The notes under the pieces: generated by a model
What the model saw: only the letters and a program-made list of their open reading frames with translations
Databases searched by the model: none
Told to the model about the DNA's origin: nothing
Program-made: the position numbers and the translations under genes
Shown here: positions 42,456 to 50,605 of the stretch, in pieces
Layout of the letters: every line of letters starts with the position of its first letter
How positions within the stretch are numbered: the first letter of the stretch is position 1
Assembly (NCBI GenBank): GCA_009780695.1
Contig: WQZN01000001.1
Span: 342,306-406,305, forward strand
Source: Microbacteriaceae bacterium
GTDB lineage: Bacteria; Actinomycetota; Actinomycetes; Actinomycetales; Microbacteriaceae
Reading direction: 5' to 3'
Length of the DNA stretch: 64,000 nt

Positions 42456-42673
42456 AGGGCACCCCGGCCCTCGTCGAGCCAGGCGAGCACCGTCTCGACC
42501 CCCGCTCGCAGCCGCGCGACCCGCAGGCGATAGGTCGCCCCGGCGAGACCGTGCCACCGGTCGACGCCGGGCAGGCCCGCGCGCAGCACGCGGCACTCGT
42601 CTTCGAGGGCGCGCACCCGGGCGCGCAACTCGGCGCGTCGCACCTCGCGATCGGCGTCGTTGAGCTCGGTCAT
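42452..42673 (-). CDS. Small helical WXG100-like protein
   Basis: The 73-residue protein starts ATG 42673 and is predicted to be a helical hairpin: a charged first helix (DREVRRAELRARVRALEDE), a central D-R-W-H-G-L turn (W40-H-G42) and a second helix (TYRLRVARLRAGVETVLAWL). W-x-G in the middle of a two-helix protein of under 100 residues recalls the WXG100/ESX family. It is coupled by a 4-bp overlap to the hydrolase gene. No ESX secretion genes are in the window, so this is suggestive only. Confidence 0.55.
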   Translation of the reverse strand: MTELNDADREVRRAELRARVRALEDECRVLRAGLPGVDRWHGLAGATYRLRVARLRAGVETVLAWLDEGRGAL

Positions 42674-42821
42674 CTCGTCCACTCCGGCGCGGGGTGGGTG
42701 CGAGCCAGGATGCCAGCACCCGCCGACCTCGAGGCGGCGGCTCGTGGCATCCGTGCACAAGCACCGCCCGGCGAGGACTGTGGAGGGGGAGTTCCCCCAG
42801 GCAGTACGGCAGAATGAGGGT

Positions 42822-43358
42822 GTGACGTTCGCCTCGCCCACCGATGACGAGGCCGCCCCCGACCTGTTCCGGGTGTGCTTCGTGTGCAGCGGCAACATCT
42901 GCCGCTCACCCATGGCCGAAGTCGTCTTCCGCGACCTCGCCGCCAAGGCCGGCATCGGCCATCGCATCGCGTCGAGCTCCGCCGGCACCGGCGACTGGCA
43001 CGTCGGCGAGCCGGCCGACCACCGCACGGTCGAGGCCCTGCAGCGTCGCGGCTACGACGGCGCCACCCATCGGGCGCGCCAGTTCGACCCCGACTGGTTC
43101 GACCAGCTCGACCTCGTCATCGCCCTCGATCGCAGCCATCGGCGCATCCTCGACCACTGGGCGGCCACGCCCGAGGACCAGTCGAAGATCGCCTTCCTCA
43201 TGGATTTCGCGCCGCACCACGGCGACAACCTCGACGTCCCCGACCCCTATTACTCGGACGACGCCATGTTCGACGCCGTGCTCGACCAGGTCGAGCAGGC
43301 GTGCGCCGGCCTCGTGCACCAGCTCGAGCCCGCCCTCAAGCACGACCCCCGCCGCTAA
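42822..43358 (+). CDS. Low-molecular-weight protein-tyrosine phosphatase
   Basis: The 178-residue enzyme has the phosphate loop VCFVCSGNICRSPMAE (Cys-x5-Arg), then VFRDLAAKAG, and the general-acid loop VPDPYY near residue 145. SAGTGDWHVGEPADHRTV is the strand after the first helix, typical of the family. It hydrolyses protein phosphotyrosine in the cytosol. GTG 42822 lies 7 bp after GAGGG. purB follows 17 bp downstream and may be cotranscribed. Confidence 0.94.
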   Translation: MTFASPTDDEAAPDLFRVCFVCSGNICRSPMAEVVFRDLAAKAGIGHRIASSSAGTGDWHVGEPADHRTVEALQRRGYDGATHRARQFDPDWFDQLDLVIALDRSHRRILDHWAATPEDQSKIAFLMDFAPHHGDNLDVPDPYYSDDAMFDAVLDQVEQACAGLVHQLEPALKHDPRR

Positions 43359-43375
43359 GCAAGGAACCGAAGCCG

Positions 43376-44767
43376 ATGAACCAGCTGCCCGCCCTGCCGC
43401 CTCAGCCGATCAGCCCGCTCGACGGCCGCTACCGCGCCGCCGTCGCAGCGCTGGGCGACCACCTCTCCGAGGCAGGCCTCAACCGCGCCCGCGTGCACGT
43501 CGAGGTCGAGTGGCTGATCTACCTGACCTCCCACGGGATGTTCGGCGCGGCCCCGCTCACGGACGAGCAGACGGAGGCTCTGCGGGCGTTCGCGGTGGGC
43601 TTCGGCCAGGAGCAGATCGACACGCTCGCCGAGATCGAGGCGAAGACCCGCCACGACGTGAAGGCCGTCGAGTACCTGATCCGCGCCGAGCTCGACCGCC
43701 TGGGCCTGAACGCGATCGCCGAGCTCACCCACTTCGCGTGCACGAGCGAGGACATCAACAACCTCTCCTACGCGCTCACCGTGAAGGCGGCGCTCGAAGA
43801 GGTCTGGCTTCCCAAGGCGCAGGTCGTCACGGCCAAACTCGCGGGGCTCGCCGAGCGGCACAAGGATGCCGCGATGCTCTCGCGCACCCACGGTCAGCCC
43901 GCGACGCCCACCACCATGGGCAAGGAGCTCGCGGTGTTCGTGTACCGCCTGCAGCGCGTGCTCGCTCAGCTCGAGGCATCCGAGTACCTGGGCAAGTTCA
44001 GCGGCGCGACCGGCACCTTCGCCGCGCACCTCGTCGCCGAGCCGTCCGCCGACTGGGCAGCGATCAGCCGCGAGTTCGTCGAGGGCCTCGGCCTGACCTG
44101 GAACCCGCTGACCACTCAGATCGAGTCGCACGACTGGCAGGCCGAGGTCTACGGCAAGGTCGCGCACGCGAACCGGATCCTGCACAACCTCGCGACGGAT
44201 GTCTGGACCTACATCTCGCTCGGCTACTTCCGCCAGATCCCGGTCGCCGGCGCGACGGGCTCGTCGACGATGCCGCACAAGATCAACCCGATCCGCTTCG
44301 AGAACGCCGAGGCGAACCTCGAGATCTCGTCCGCGCTGCTCGACTCGCTCGCCGCGACGCTCGTCACGACGCGCCTGCAGCGCGACCTCACCGACTCGAC
44401 GACGCAGCGCAACATCGGCGTCGCCTTCGGCCACTCGCTGCTGGCGCTCGACAACCTCGAGCGCGGCCTCGGCGAGATCGCGCTCGACGAGAACGCGCTC
44501 GCGGCCGACCTCGACGGCAACTGGGAGGTCCTCGCCGAGGCCATCCAGACCGTCATCCGCGCCGAGGTCGTCGCCGGCCGCTCGACGATCGCCGACCCCT
44601 ACGCCGTCCTCAAGGACTTGACCCGCGGCCACCGCGTCGGCGCCCCCGAGCTCGCCGAGTTCGTCTCGGGCCTCGAGATCGGCGACGAGGCGAAGGCCCG
44701 CCTGCTCGCCCTCACGCCGGCCACCTACATCGGCGTCGCACCCGCGCTGCTCGGCCACCTCGGCTGA
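43376..44767 (+). CDS. purB: Adenylosuccinate lyase
   Basis: The 463-residue fumarase/aspartase-superfamily enzyme has the three superfamily segments: THFACTSEDINNLSYAL near residue 120, SRTHGQPATPTTMGKELAVF near 165 (active-site His) and GSSTMPHKINPIRFENAEAN near 295 (flexible serine loop). It splits SAICAR and adenylosuccinate, releasing fumarate, in purine synthesis. The start HPQPISPLDGRY-like segment (QPISPLDGRYRAAV) is that of the E. coli-type branch. No other pur genes are adjacent. Confidence 0.96.
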   Translation: MNQLPALPPQPISPLDGRYRAAVAALGDHLSEAGLNRARVHVEVEWLIYLTSHGMFGAAPLTDEQTEALRAFAVGFGQEQIDTLAEIEAKTRHDVKAVEYLIRAELDRLGLNAIAELTHFACTSEDINNLSYALTVKAALEEVWLPKAQVVTAKLAGLAERHKDAAMLSRTHGQPATPTTMGKELAVFVYRLQRVLAQLEASEYLGKFSGATGTFAAHLVAEPSADWAAISREFVEGLGLTWNPLTTQIESHDWQAEVYGKVAHANRILHNLATDVWTYISLGYFRQIPVAGATGSSTMPHKINPIRFENAEANLEISSALLDSLAATLVTTRLQRDLTDSTTQRNIGVAFGHSLLALDNLERGLGEIALDENALAADLDGNWEVLAEAIQTVIRAEVVAGRSTIADPYAVLKDLTRGHRVGAPELAEFVSGLEIGDEAKARLLALTPATYIGVAPALLGHLG

Positions 44768-44784
44768 GCCGAGCCGCACCCGCG

Positions 44785-44834
44785 GTCGTCAGAAAGTCGA
44801 CTTATCCGCCTCGATAAGCCGACTTTCCGACGAC
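44785..44834 (-). repeat. Long imperfect hairpin after purB
   Basis: Arms 44785-44806 and 44813-44834 pair over 22 positions with two mismatches and a 6-nt loop. The two mismatches become G-U pairs only in the minus-strand RNA, which suggests it serves transcripts of the convergent membrane-protein operon. A partial copy of the arm (GACGACTTTTCGACGACC) recurs at 44891-44908. Confidence 0.75.
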
Positions 44835-44959
44835 TGGCCGGGGCGACGACCCCAGCAGTCGTCGATAGATCGCCGACCAGCCCGCCAGAGGACGACTTTT
44901 CGACGACCGAGGAAGCCCGACCCGACGACAACCTGCCGGGGCAGTACGGCTGGCCCCGA

Positions 44960-45286
44960 CTAGTGCCCTTCGTGCTGCTCGGGCTCGGGCTTGTCGGCGA
45001 GCACCGGGCGGGTGCCGCCGTGCCGGGCGTCCTGCTCGGCGAGGTCGGCCTGCTCGCTGGCATCCGGCTTGATCGACTGCACGAACAGCGCGATGACGAC
45101 CAGCGCGACGATGAAGATCACGCCGAACCCGATCGCGCCGACGAGCAGCGTGCGCGTCGACACCCACATGATCAGGCCGCCGAAGAGCGCGAGCCCGGCC
45201 GAGCCGCCGACGAGCTCGGCGGGGCGCAGCACCTCGCGCGCGGACGGCGTGCGGCCTGCTGCGGGGGCGTTCTTCTTGGCGCTCAT
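44960..45286 (-). CDS. Hypothetical two-helix membrane protein
   Basis: The 108-residue protein has a basic/Ala N-terminus, one hydrophobic segment (AELVGGSAGLALFGGLIMWV) and a second (LVGAIGFGVIFIVALVVIAL), then a charged, His-containing C-terminus (EPEQHEGH). It overlaps the upstream membrane protein by 4 bp (ATGA) and forms a two-gene operon with it. Family not recognised. Confidence 0.75.
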   Translation of the reverse strand: MSAKKNAPAAGRTPSAREVLRPAELVGGSAGLALFGGLIMWVSTRTLLVGAIGFGVIFIVALVVIALFVQSIKPDASEQADLAEQDARHGGTRPVLADKPEPEQHEGH

Positions 45287-45852
45287 GCGTGGGACTCCGT
45301 GTTCTGCTCTGCCGCCCCGACCGGCCTCGCCCACCTGAGCGAGAACGCGCCGATCGCGAGATAGACGCCGAGGACGATGGCGTATGCGCCGAACAGTCCG
45401 ACGACGAGTCGGTGCTCGGCGGGGATGACCAGGTAGACGATCGCGAGCACGACCGTGGCGGCGCCGACGACCATGCGGTCGCGCGCGGCGGAGATCGTGA
45501 ACTCGGATGCCCCGCGCCGCGCCCGCCAGCCGCCGACGAGCTCGGCCGCGCCGGTCAGCAGTGCCCAGACGCTCACGCCGTAGAGCAGCGCGCCGATGCC
45601 GCCCGTGTGCAGCACGAGCGTCACGACGCCCGCGGCGACGCCGAGCAGGCCCTGCACGAGCCAGAGCGCGCGGTCGGCGACACCCGCCACGAACCAGAAT
45701 GCGGCGACCACGAGGCCGGCGACGATCGCGAACGCCGCGAACATGCCGATGCCGTAGGCGGCGGTGTGGTCCTGATCGAGGGTGATCGCGATGCCCGCGG
45801 CGGCTGCGACGATGGCGCGAACCAGCTGGAAGAGCCAGTAGCGAGCGGCCAC
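45283..45852 (-). CDS. DUF308/HdeD-like polytopic membrane protein
   Basis: The 189-residue protein has six hydrophobic segments arranged as three repeats, e.g. VVAAFWFVAGVADRALWLVQGLLG and ALLTGAAELVGGWRARRG (each in part), the style of HdeD/DUF308 proteins, which are linked to acid or membrane stress. GTG 45852 is preferred: AAAGGG sits 5 bp upstream, while GTG 45858 overlaps that site. It is coupled to the two-helix gene downstream. Confidence 0.72.
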   Translation of the reverse strand: MAARYWLFQLVRAIVAAAAGIAITLDQDHTAAYGIGMFAAFAIVAGLVVAAFWFVAGVADRALWLVQGLLGVAAGVVTLVLHTGGIGALLYGVSVWALLTGAAELVGGWRARRGASEFTISAARDRMVVGAATVVLAIVYLVIPAEHRLVVGLFGAYAIVLGVYLAIGAFSLRWARPVGAAEQNTESHA

Positions 45853-45948
45853 GCGCACCCTTTCTCGACGTGTTGGGGGGTCGAGGCCAGTCTAGTTCGC
45901 GCGCTGTTGTGGCTTGCCTGAGCGCAGCGGGATGCCGCGCCGCCGGTC

Positions 45949-48483
45949 TCAGCCGCCCTGCGGCGGCACCACCACGGGCATCGTCCCGGTCGTCGGCGCC
46001 GGGTCGTCGGCGGCCAGGGTCGGGATCGACGCGGTCATCACCGAGCCGTCGGGGCGCAGCTCGCCGCGGATGGCGCTCGCGCTCGGCGAGCCGTGGCGGA
46101 TCGGGCCCTGGCCGTCGAGCGAGACCAGCACCGGCTGGCCGGCGGTCACCGTCATCCGCTCGCCGCGGATCGTCACCTCGACGCTCTCGCCCTCCTCGAC
46201 GCGCAGCTGCACGCTCTCGCGGCGCAGCTCGACGCGCAGGCGAGCGCCCTTGATGTTGAGGCGATAGCGGATGCCCTCCCACCCGGCCGGCAGGCGCGGG
46301 TCCATCGTGAGCACGCCCTCGTAGTCGCGCACACCGCCGAAGCCCCACACGAGCGCACCCCAGATGCCGCCGGCCGACGCGACGTGCACCCCGTCGACCA
46401 CGTTGTTGTGCAGGTCGGCGAGGTCGACGTAGGCGGCGTCGAGGAAGTAGTCGACCGCGAGCTGGCTGTAGCCGACCTCGGCCGCGATGATCGACTGCGC
46501 GACGGCCGAGAGCGTCGAGTCGCCCGTGGTCAGCGGGTCGTAGTACTTGAAGTCGGCGAGCTTCTGCTCGGCCGAGAACTGGTTGCCCTGCAGCACGAGC
46601 GCGAGCACGACATCCGCCTGCTTCAACACCTGGAAGCGGTAGATGACGAGCGGGTGGTAGTGCAGCAGCAGCGGCAGCTTCTCGGGCGGGGTGTTCGGCA
46701 GGTCCCACAGCTCCTTCTCGAGGAACTGCGCGTCCTGCGGGTTGATGCCGAGGTTCTCGTCGTACGGGATGTGCATGGCCTCGGCGGCACGCGACCACTC
46801 GACCACCTCGTCGTCGCCCAGGCCGAGGCGGGTGACGACCCGGCGGTAGGCGCTCGGGTCCCGTTCCTGCACGGTGCGCACCGCGCTCACGGCGGCGCGC
46901 AGGTTCCAGCGCGCCATGACGTTCGTGAACAGGTTGTCGTTGACGACGGTCGTGTACTCGTCGGGGCCCGTCACACCGTGGATGTGGAACACCTCGCCGC
47001 CGTTGATGCGCCAGAAGCCGAGGTCGGCCCACATGCGCGCGGTCTCGATGAGGATGTCGATGCCCTCGGAATACAGGAACGCCTCGTCGCCCGACGCGTT
47101 GATGTACTGCCCGAGCGCATACGAGATGTCGGCGTCGATGTGGTACTGCGCGGTGCCCGCGGCGTAGTACGCCGACGACTCCTGCCCGTTGATCGTGCGC
47201 CACGGGAAGAGCGCCCCGTGCTGGCTCAGCTCGTTCGCCCGCTGACGCGCCGCGTCGAGCAGGCTGTGCCGGAAGCGCAGTGCGTTCCGGGCCGCCGTCG
47301 GGTTCGTGTACGTCAGGAACGGGAGGACGTAGATCTCCATGTCCCAGAAGTAGTGGCCACCGTAGCCCGAGCCCGTGACGCCCTTCGCCGGCACCCCGAG
47401 GCCGTCGGCGCGGGCCGTGGCCTGCGCGAGCTGGAAGACGTTCCAGCGCACGGCCTGCTGCTCGCTCGGGCGACCGAGGATCTCGACATCCGATCGCTGC
47501 CAGAAGTCGTCGAGCCACACGCGCTGGTCTTCGTAGATCTGGCGGATGCCCCGCTCGCGCACCCGGTCGAGGGTGCGGTCGCAGCGGTCGGCGAGCTCGC
47601 GCACGGGCACCGCGTGGCTCGTGTGGTAGCTCAGCAGCTTCGTCAGCCGGATCGGCACGCCGGCACGGGCGTGGATGCGGTACTCCTGCTTCGCCAGGTC
47701 GTCTTCGAGGGCGTACGACTGCGTCACCTCGTTCGCCGTGTCGATCACGTGGTCGGCGGCGATCGCGATCGTCATGTGCGAGTTCGTGCAGCGGTAGCCG
47801 AGCAGGCTGCGGCCGCCCGAGTTCCGCTTGAGCCGCGGCTGCAGCACCCGCCCCGTGAACGACTCGGCCTTGCGGGGGTCGAAGCCCTCGTCCCCGAGGC
47901 TCGGGCCGCCGATGCCGTAATCGTCCTGTCGGTCCTGCCGGTTGATGATCTGGCTCGAGAGCACGACCGAGGCGTCCGCATCGAGGACGGTCACCTCGTA
48001 GTCGATCATCGCCAGGTGGCGGTCGCTGAAGGATGCCAGGCGCCGCGAGGTGATCTGCACCCGGCGCCCGCTCGGCGTGCGCCACTCGAGCTCGCGCACG
48101 AGCACGCCCTCGACGAAGTCGAGCCGCCGCTCGTACGACAGCAGCTCGGCCTCCGAGATCTTGAAGGGGACGTCGTCGACGTAGAGGCGGATGACCTTGG
48201 CATCCGGCGCGTTCACGATCGTCTGCCCGACGTGCGCGAAGCCGTACGCGTCCTCGGCGTGCCTGATCGGCCAGGTCTCGTGGAAGCCGTTCACGAAGGT
48301 GCCCTGGGTGACGCCCTCGCGCGCCTCCTCGTAGTTGCCGCGCAGGCCGATGTAGCCGTTGCCGACAGCGAACAGCGTCTCGGTGTTGCCGAGGTCGAAG
48401 CCCGAGAACTCGCTCTCGACGAGGGCCCACTCGTCGATCGGGAAGCGGTCGCGGTCCAGGGGGTCGGTCGCCGAACGTCGCAT
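45949..48483 (-). CDS. Glycoside hydrolase family 65 disaccharide phosphorylase
   Basis: The 844-residue enzyme is full length for GH65. It has an N-terminal beta-sandwich, an (alpha/alpha)6 barrel with GSGYGGHYFWDMEIYVLPFL (residues 371-390), catalytic acid Glu509 in HGVTGPDEYT, phosphate-site residues in VLKQADVVLALVLQG and a C-terminal jelly roll. Such enzymes phosphorolyse maltose, trehalose, kojibiose or nigerose, giving beta-glucose-1-phosphate and glucose. The neighbouring beta-phosphoglucomutase, 20 bp upstream, handles the product. Which disaccharide cannot be read from sequence alone. It may also be fed by the isomalto-oligosaccharide locus at 12-21 kb. Confidence 0.93.
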   Translation of the reverse strand: MRRSATDPLDRDRFPIDEWALVESEFSGFDLGNTETLFAVGNGYIGLRGNYEEAREGVTQGTFVNGFHETWPIRHAEDAYGFAHVGQTIVNAPDAKVIRLYVDDVPFKISEAELLSYERRLDFVEGVLVRELEWRTPSGRRVQITSRRLASFSDRHLAMIDYEVTVLDADASVVLSSQIINRQDRQDDYGIGGPSLGDEGFDPRKAESFTGRVLQPRLKRNSGGRSLLGYRCTNSHMTIAIAADHVIDTANEVTQSYALEDDLAKQEYRIHARAGVPIRLTKLLSYHTSHAVPVRELADRCDRTLDRVRERGIRQIYEDQRVWLDDFWQRSDVEILGRPSEQQAVRWNVFQLAQATARADGLGVPAKGVTGSGYGGHYFWDMEIYVLPFLTYTNPTAARNALRFRHSLLDAARQRANELSQHGALFPWRTINGQESSAYYAAGTAQYHIDADISYALGQYINASGDEAFLYSEGIDILIETARMWADLGFWRINGGEVFHIHGVTGPDEYTTVVNDNLFTNVMARWNLRAAVSAVRTVQERDPSAYRRVVTRLGLGDDEVVEWSRAAEAMHIPYDENLGINPQDAQFLEKELWDLPNTPPEKLPLLLHYHPLVIYRFQVLKQADVVLALVLQGNQFSAEQKLADFKYYDPLTTGDSTLSAVAQSIIAAEVGYSQLAVDYFLDAAYVDLADLHNNVVDGVHVASAGGIWGALVWGFGGVRDYEGVLTMDPRLPAGWEGIRYRLNIKGARLRVELRRESVQLRVEEGESVEVTIRGERMTVTAGQPVLVSLDGQGPIRHGSPSASAIRGELRPDGSVMTASIPTLAADDPAPTTGTMPVVVPPQGG

Positions 48484-48503
48484 TGCTCTCCTTGGTCTCT
48501 CGG

Positions 48504-49256
48504 CTACTTGCGGGGCGTGACGACGGTGCCGCGCCAGGTCTCCACCAGCTCGGCGAGGTCTTCGACCACGATGTCGGCGCCCTCGGCGAGCAGCGCCTCG
48601 CGGCCCGTGCCGCGGTCGACGCCGATCACGATGAAGCCGCCGGCACGGCCTGCGGCGACGCCCGAAGTGGCGTCTTCGACGACGACCGAGCGCGCGGCAT
48701 CCGCGCCCAGCAGCTGCGCGCCGTAGGCGTAGGTCGCGGGGTCGGGCTTGCCGGCGAGGCCGTTCTCTCGTGCGACGGCGCCGTCGACGACGGTGACGAA
48801 CCGGTCGGCGATGCCGGCGGCCGCGAGCACGGCCGGCGCGTTCACCGAGCTGGAGACGACGGCCGAGGGGATGCCCGACTCGTCGACCGCGTCGAGGAAG
48901 GCGAGCGAACCGGGGTAGGCGCTCACGCCGTGCTCCGCGAGCTCGCGGTTGAACTCGGCGTTCTTGCGGTTGCCGAGCCCGCACACGGTCAGGGCGTCGG
49001 GCGCGTCGCTCGGGTCGCCCTCGGGCAGCGTGATGCCGTGGGCCACGAGCTCGTCGCGCACGCCGTCGTAGCGCGGCTTGCCGTCGATGTGGGCGAAGTA
49101 ATCGGCCTCCTGGTACGGCGCCGCGCCGACCTTCGCGAAGTAGTCGCCGAACAACCGGGCCCACGCCCGCCTGTGCACCTCGGCGGTGGGGGTCAGCACC
49201 CCGTCCAGGTCGAAGAGGACGGCGTGCACGTCGGCGAACAGCTGATCCTGGGCCAC
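48504..49256 (-). CDS. Beta-phosphoglucomutase family HAD phosphatase
   Basis: The 250-residue HAD protein has motif I AVLFDLDGVLTPT (nucleophile Asp, acid/base Asp), motif II VVSSSVNA, the Lys in GKPDPATYAYGAQLLG and acidic motif IV VVVEDATSGVAAGRAGG. It would convert beta-glucose-1-phosphate from the GH65 enzyme into glucose-6-phosphate. GTG 49256 is preferred because it begins just before the fold; there is no ribosome site, suggesting a leaderless message. It is the first gene of the two-gene operon. Confidence 0.9.
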   Translation of the reverse strand: MAQDQLFADVHAVLFDLDGVLTPTAEVHRRAWARLFGDYFAKVGAAPYQEADYFAHIDGKPRYDGVRDELVAHGITLPEGDPSDAPDALTVCGLGNRKNAEFNRELAEHGVSAYPGSLAFLDAVDESGIPSAVVSSSVNAPAVLAAAGIADRFVTVVDGAVARENGLAGKPDPATYAYGAQLLGADAARSVVVEDATSGVAAGRAGGFIVIGVDRGTGREALLAEGADIVVEDLAELVETWRGTVVTPRK

Positions 49257-49313
49257 GGTTCGAGCGTACCCACCTTGCCCCGAACGGGGCACCCGTGCTT
49301 TTCAGTTCCGTGC

Positions 49314-49385
49314 GGCACATTTCCGACTGTGGGGCATATCGGATGCCGGCATCCGATATGCCCCACAGTGGAAAAAGTGCCCGAC
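49314..49385. repeat. Palindrome family 2, copy 1
   Basis: A perfect 42-bp palindrome without loop occupies 49327-49368, centred on GGATGCCGGCATCC, flanked by GGCACATTTCCGAC and GTGCCCGAC. It touches the stop of the SDR gene and lies in the spacer to the mutase start. Copies 2 and 3 are within 2.8 kb. Confidence 0.95.
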
Positions 49386-50116
49386 TACGCGCCGATCGAC
49401 GCGAGCAGCTCGCGGTACCGCGTGTCGGGGTCCACGGCGAGCGCGGCCTTCGCCTCGGCGGCCGTCTCATCGGCGAGGACCTCTGCGGCACCCGCCTCGA
49501 TCGCGTCCAGCCCGGCGCGCACGAGCGCGGCGGGGTCGACCTTGGGGATGTCCCAGCCGGCCATCATGTCGGTGTCGACCGCCCCGACGTGCAGGCCCGT
49601 GACGAGCGTGCCCTGCCCGGCGAGCTCGAGACGGATGCCGTCGGTCATGCTCCACGCCGCCGCCTTCGCGGCGCCGTAGGCGGTCGCCCCGGGGAAGGTG
49701 CGCCACGACAGCGCCGAGAGCATGTTCAGGATCGCCCCGCCGCCGTTCGCCGCGAGCACGGGCGCGAAGGCGCGCACCATCGCGAGGGTGCCGAAGTAGT
49801 GGGTGTCCATCTCGAGCCGGACCTTGTCGAGATCGCCCGTGATCAGGCCCTGATAGGTCGAGATGCCCGCGTTGTTGATCAGCAGGGTGACGTCGCGCGC
49901 GACATCCGCCGCGGCCGCGATCTGCTCGGGGTCGGTGATGTCGAGGCGCAGCGGGGTGACCCGCGCAGGGTCGAGGCCGAGGCCGTCCAGGGATTCGGGG
50001 CGGCGCACGCCGGCATAGACGCGGGTCGCGCCGCGATCGAGCAGCTCGCGGACGAAGGCGAGGCCGATGCCTCGATTGGCTCCGGTGACGAGGGCGGTGG
50101 TGTTGAGGATGTCCAT
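49385..50116 (-). CDS. SDR-family oxidoreductase under MerR control
   Basis: The 243-residue short-chain dehydrogenase has ALVTGANRGIGLAFV at residues 6-20, LLINNAGISTYQG, the catalytic Ser at NMLSALSW and YGAAKAAAW (Tyr-x3-Lys). It resembles SDRs induced by oxidants or xenobiotics. ATG 50116 is 4 bp downstream of the MerR-type -10, so the message is probably leaderless. It is divergent from the MerR gene; palindrome copy 1 ends at its stop. Confidence 0.9.
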   Translation of the reverse strand: MDILNTTALVTGANRGIGLAFVRELLDRGATRVYAGVRRPESLDGLGLDPARVTPLRLDITDPEQIAAAADVARDVTLLINNAGISTYQGLITGDLDKVRLEMDTHYFGTLAMVRAFAPVLAANGGGAILNMLSALSWRTFPGATAYGAAKAAAWSMTDGIRLELAGQGTLVTGLHVGAVDTDMMAGWDIPKVDPAALVRAGLDAIEAGAAEVLADETAAEAKAALAVDPDTRYRELLASIGA

Positions 50117-50123
50117 GTCGGGT

Positions 50124-50155
50124 ACCGTAAAACCTGACGTTGACGTGAGAGGCAA
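50124..50155 (-). promoter_or_regulatory. MerR-type promoter with 20-bp spacer, for the SDR gene
   Basis: On the minus strand TTGCCT (50155-50150) and TACGGT (50129-50124) are separated by 20 bp, longer than the usual 17. The spacer starts CCT and ends AGG around direct TGACGT elements. Over-long spacers are the hallmark of promoters that MerR proteins activate by twisting DNA. Confidence 0.6.
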
Positions 50156-50157
50156 AT

Positions 50158-50523
50158 ATGGAGACCGCGACCGAGGCCATCCGCATAGGCGAATTGGCCG
50201 AGCGCGCCGGCGTCAGCGTGCGCGCGCTGCGCTATTACGAGGAGCAGGGCCTGCTCGAGCCCGAGCGCAGCCCGTCGGGCCAACGCCTCTTCCCGCTCGG
50301 CGACGTCGAGCGCGTGCGCTTCTTCCAGGACATGTACGCGGCGGGGCTGACGAGCGCGGATGTCGCGCAGCTGCTGCCCTGCATCGAGACCGGCCACACC
50401 GATGCGGAGCAGCGGCGGATGCTGCGGGCCGAGCGCACCCGGATCAGCGAGAAGCTCGAACAGCTCCGGGCCGCGCTCGCGCGCCTCGACCGCATCATCG
50501 CGATCACCGACACGCACCCCTGA
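50158..50523 (+). CDS. MerR-family transcriptional regulator (small, SoxR/CueR-size)
   Basis: The 121-residue protein has the MerR helix-turn-helix IRIGELAERAGVSVRALRYYEEQGLLEP (IRIGELAERAGVSVRALRYY, EEQGLLEP) and wing SGQRLFPLGDVERV, then a dimer coiled coil (RTRISEKLEQLRAALARLDRII). Only one Cys (LLPCIE) is present and there is no metal-binding C-terminal loop, so it is not a typical metal sensor. It is divergent from the SDR gene, its likely target. Confidence 0.9.
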   Translation: METATEAIRIGELAERAGVSVRALRYYEEQGLLEPERSPSGQRLFPLGDVERVRFFQDMYAAGLTSADVAQLLPCIETGHTDAEQRRMLRAERTRISEKLEQLRAALARLDRIIAITDTHP

Positions 50524-50525
50524 GC

Positions 50526-50601
50526 GGCACATTTCCGACTGTGGGGCATACCGGATGCCGGCATCCGGTATGCCCCACAGCAGAATCTGTGCCCGACGAG
50601 G
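50526..50601. repeat. Palindrome family 2, copy 2
   Basis: A perfect 42-bp palindrome at 50539-50580 with the same flanks (GGCACATTTCCGAC, GTGCCCGACGAGG). It begins 3 bp after the MerR stop and ends 5 bp before the convergent aldo/keto reductase stop, as a shared bidirectional terminator would. The inner TACC/GGTA differs from copies 1 and 3 (TATC/GATA) on both arms, so pairing is preserved. Confidence 0.95.
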
Positions 50602-50605
50602 CCGC

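Noticed and set aside
46093..48726. Plus-strand frame of 877 codons opposite GH65
   Set aside because: Antisense of the phosphorylase; composition dominated by Val/Arg/Glu/Asp and no domain recognised.
48484..49491. Minus-strand extension of the GH65 frame across the mutase gene
   Set aside because: It only reflects a missing stop in a second frame of the mutase gene; ATG 48483 begins the conserved enzyme.
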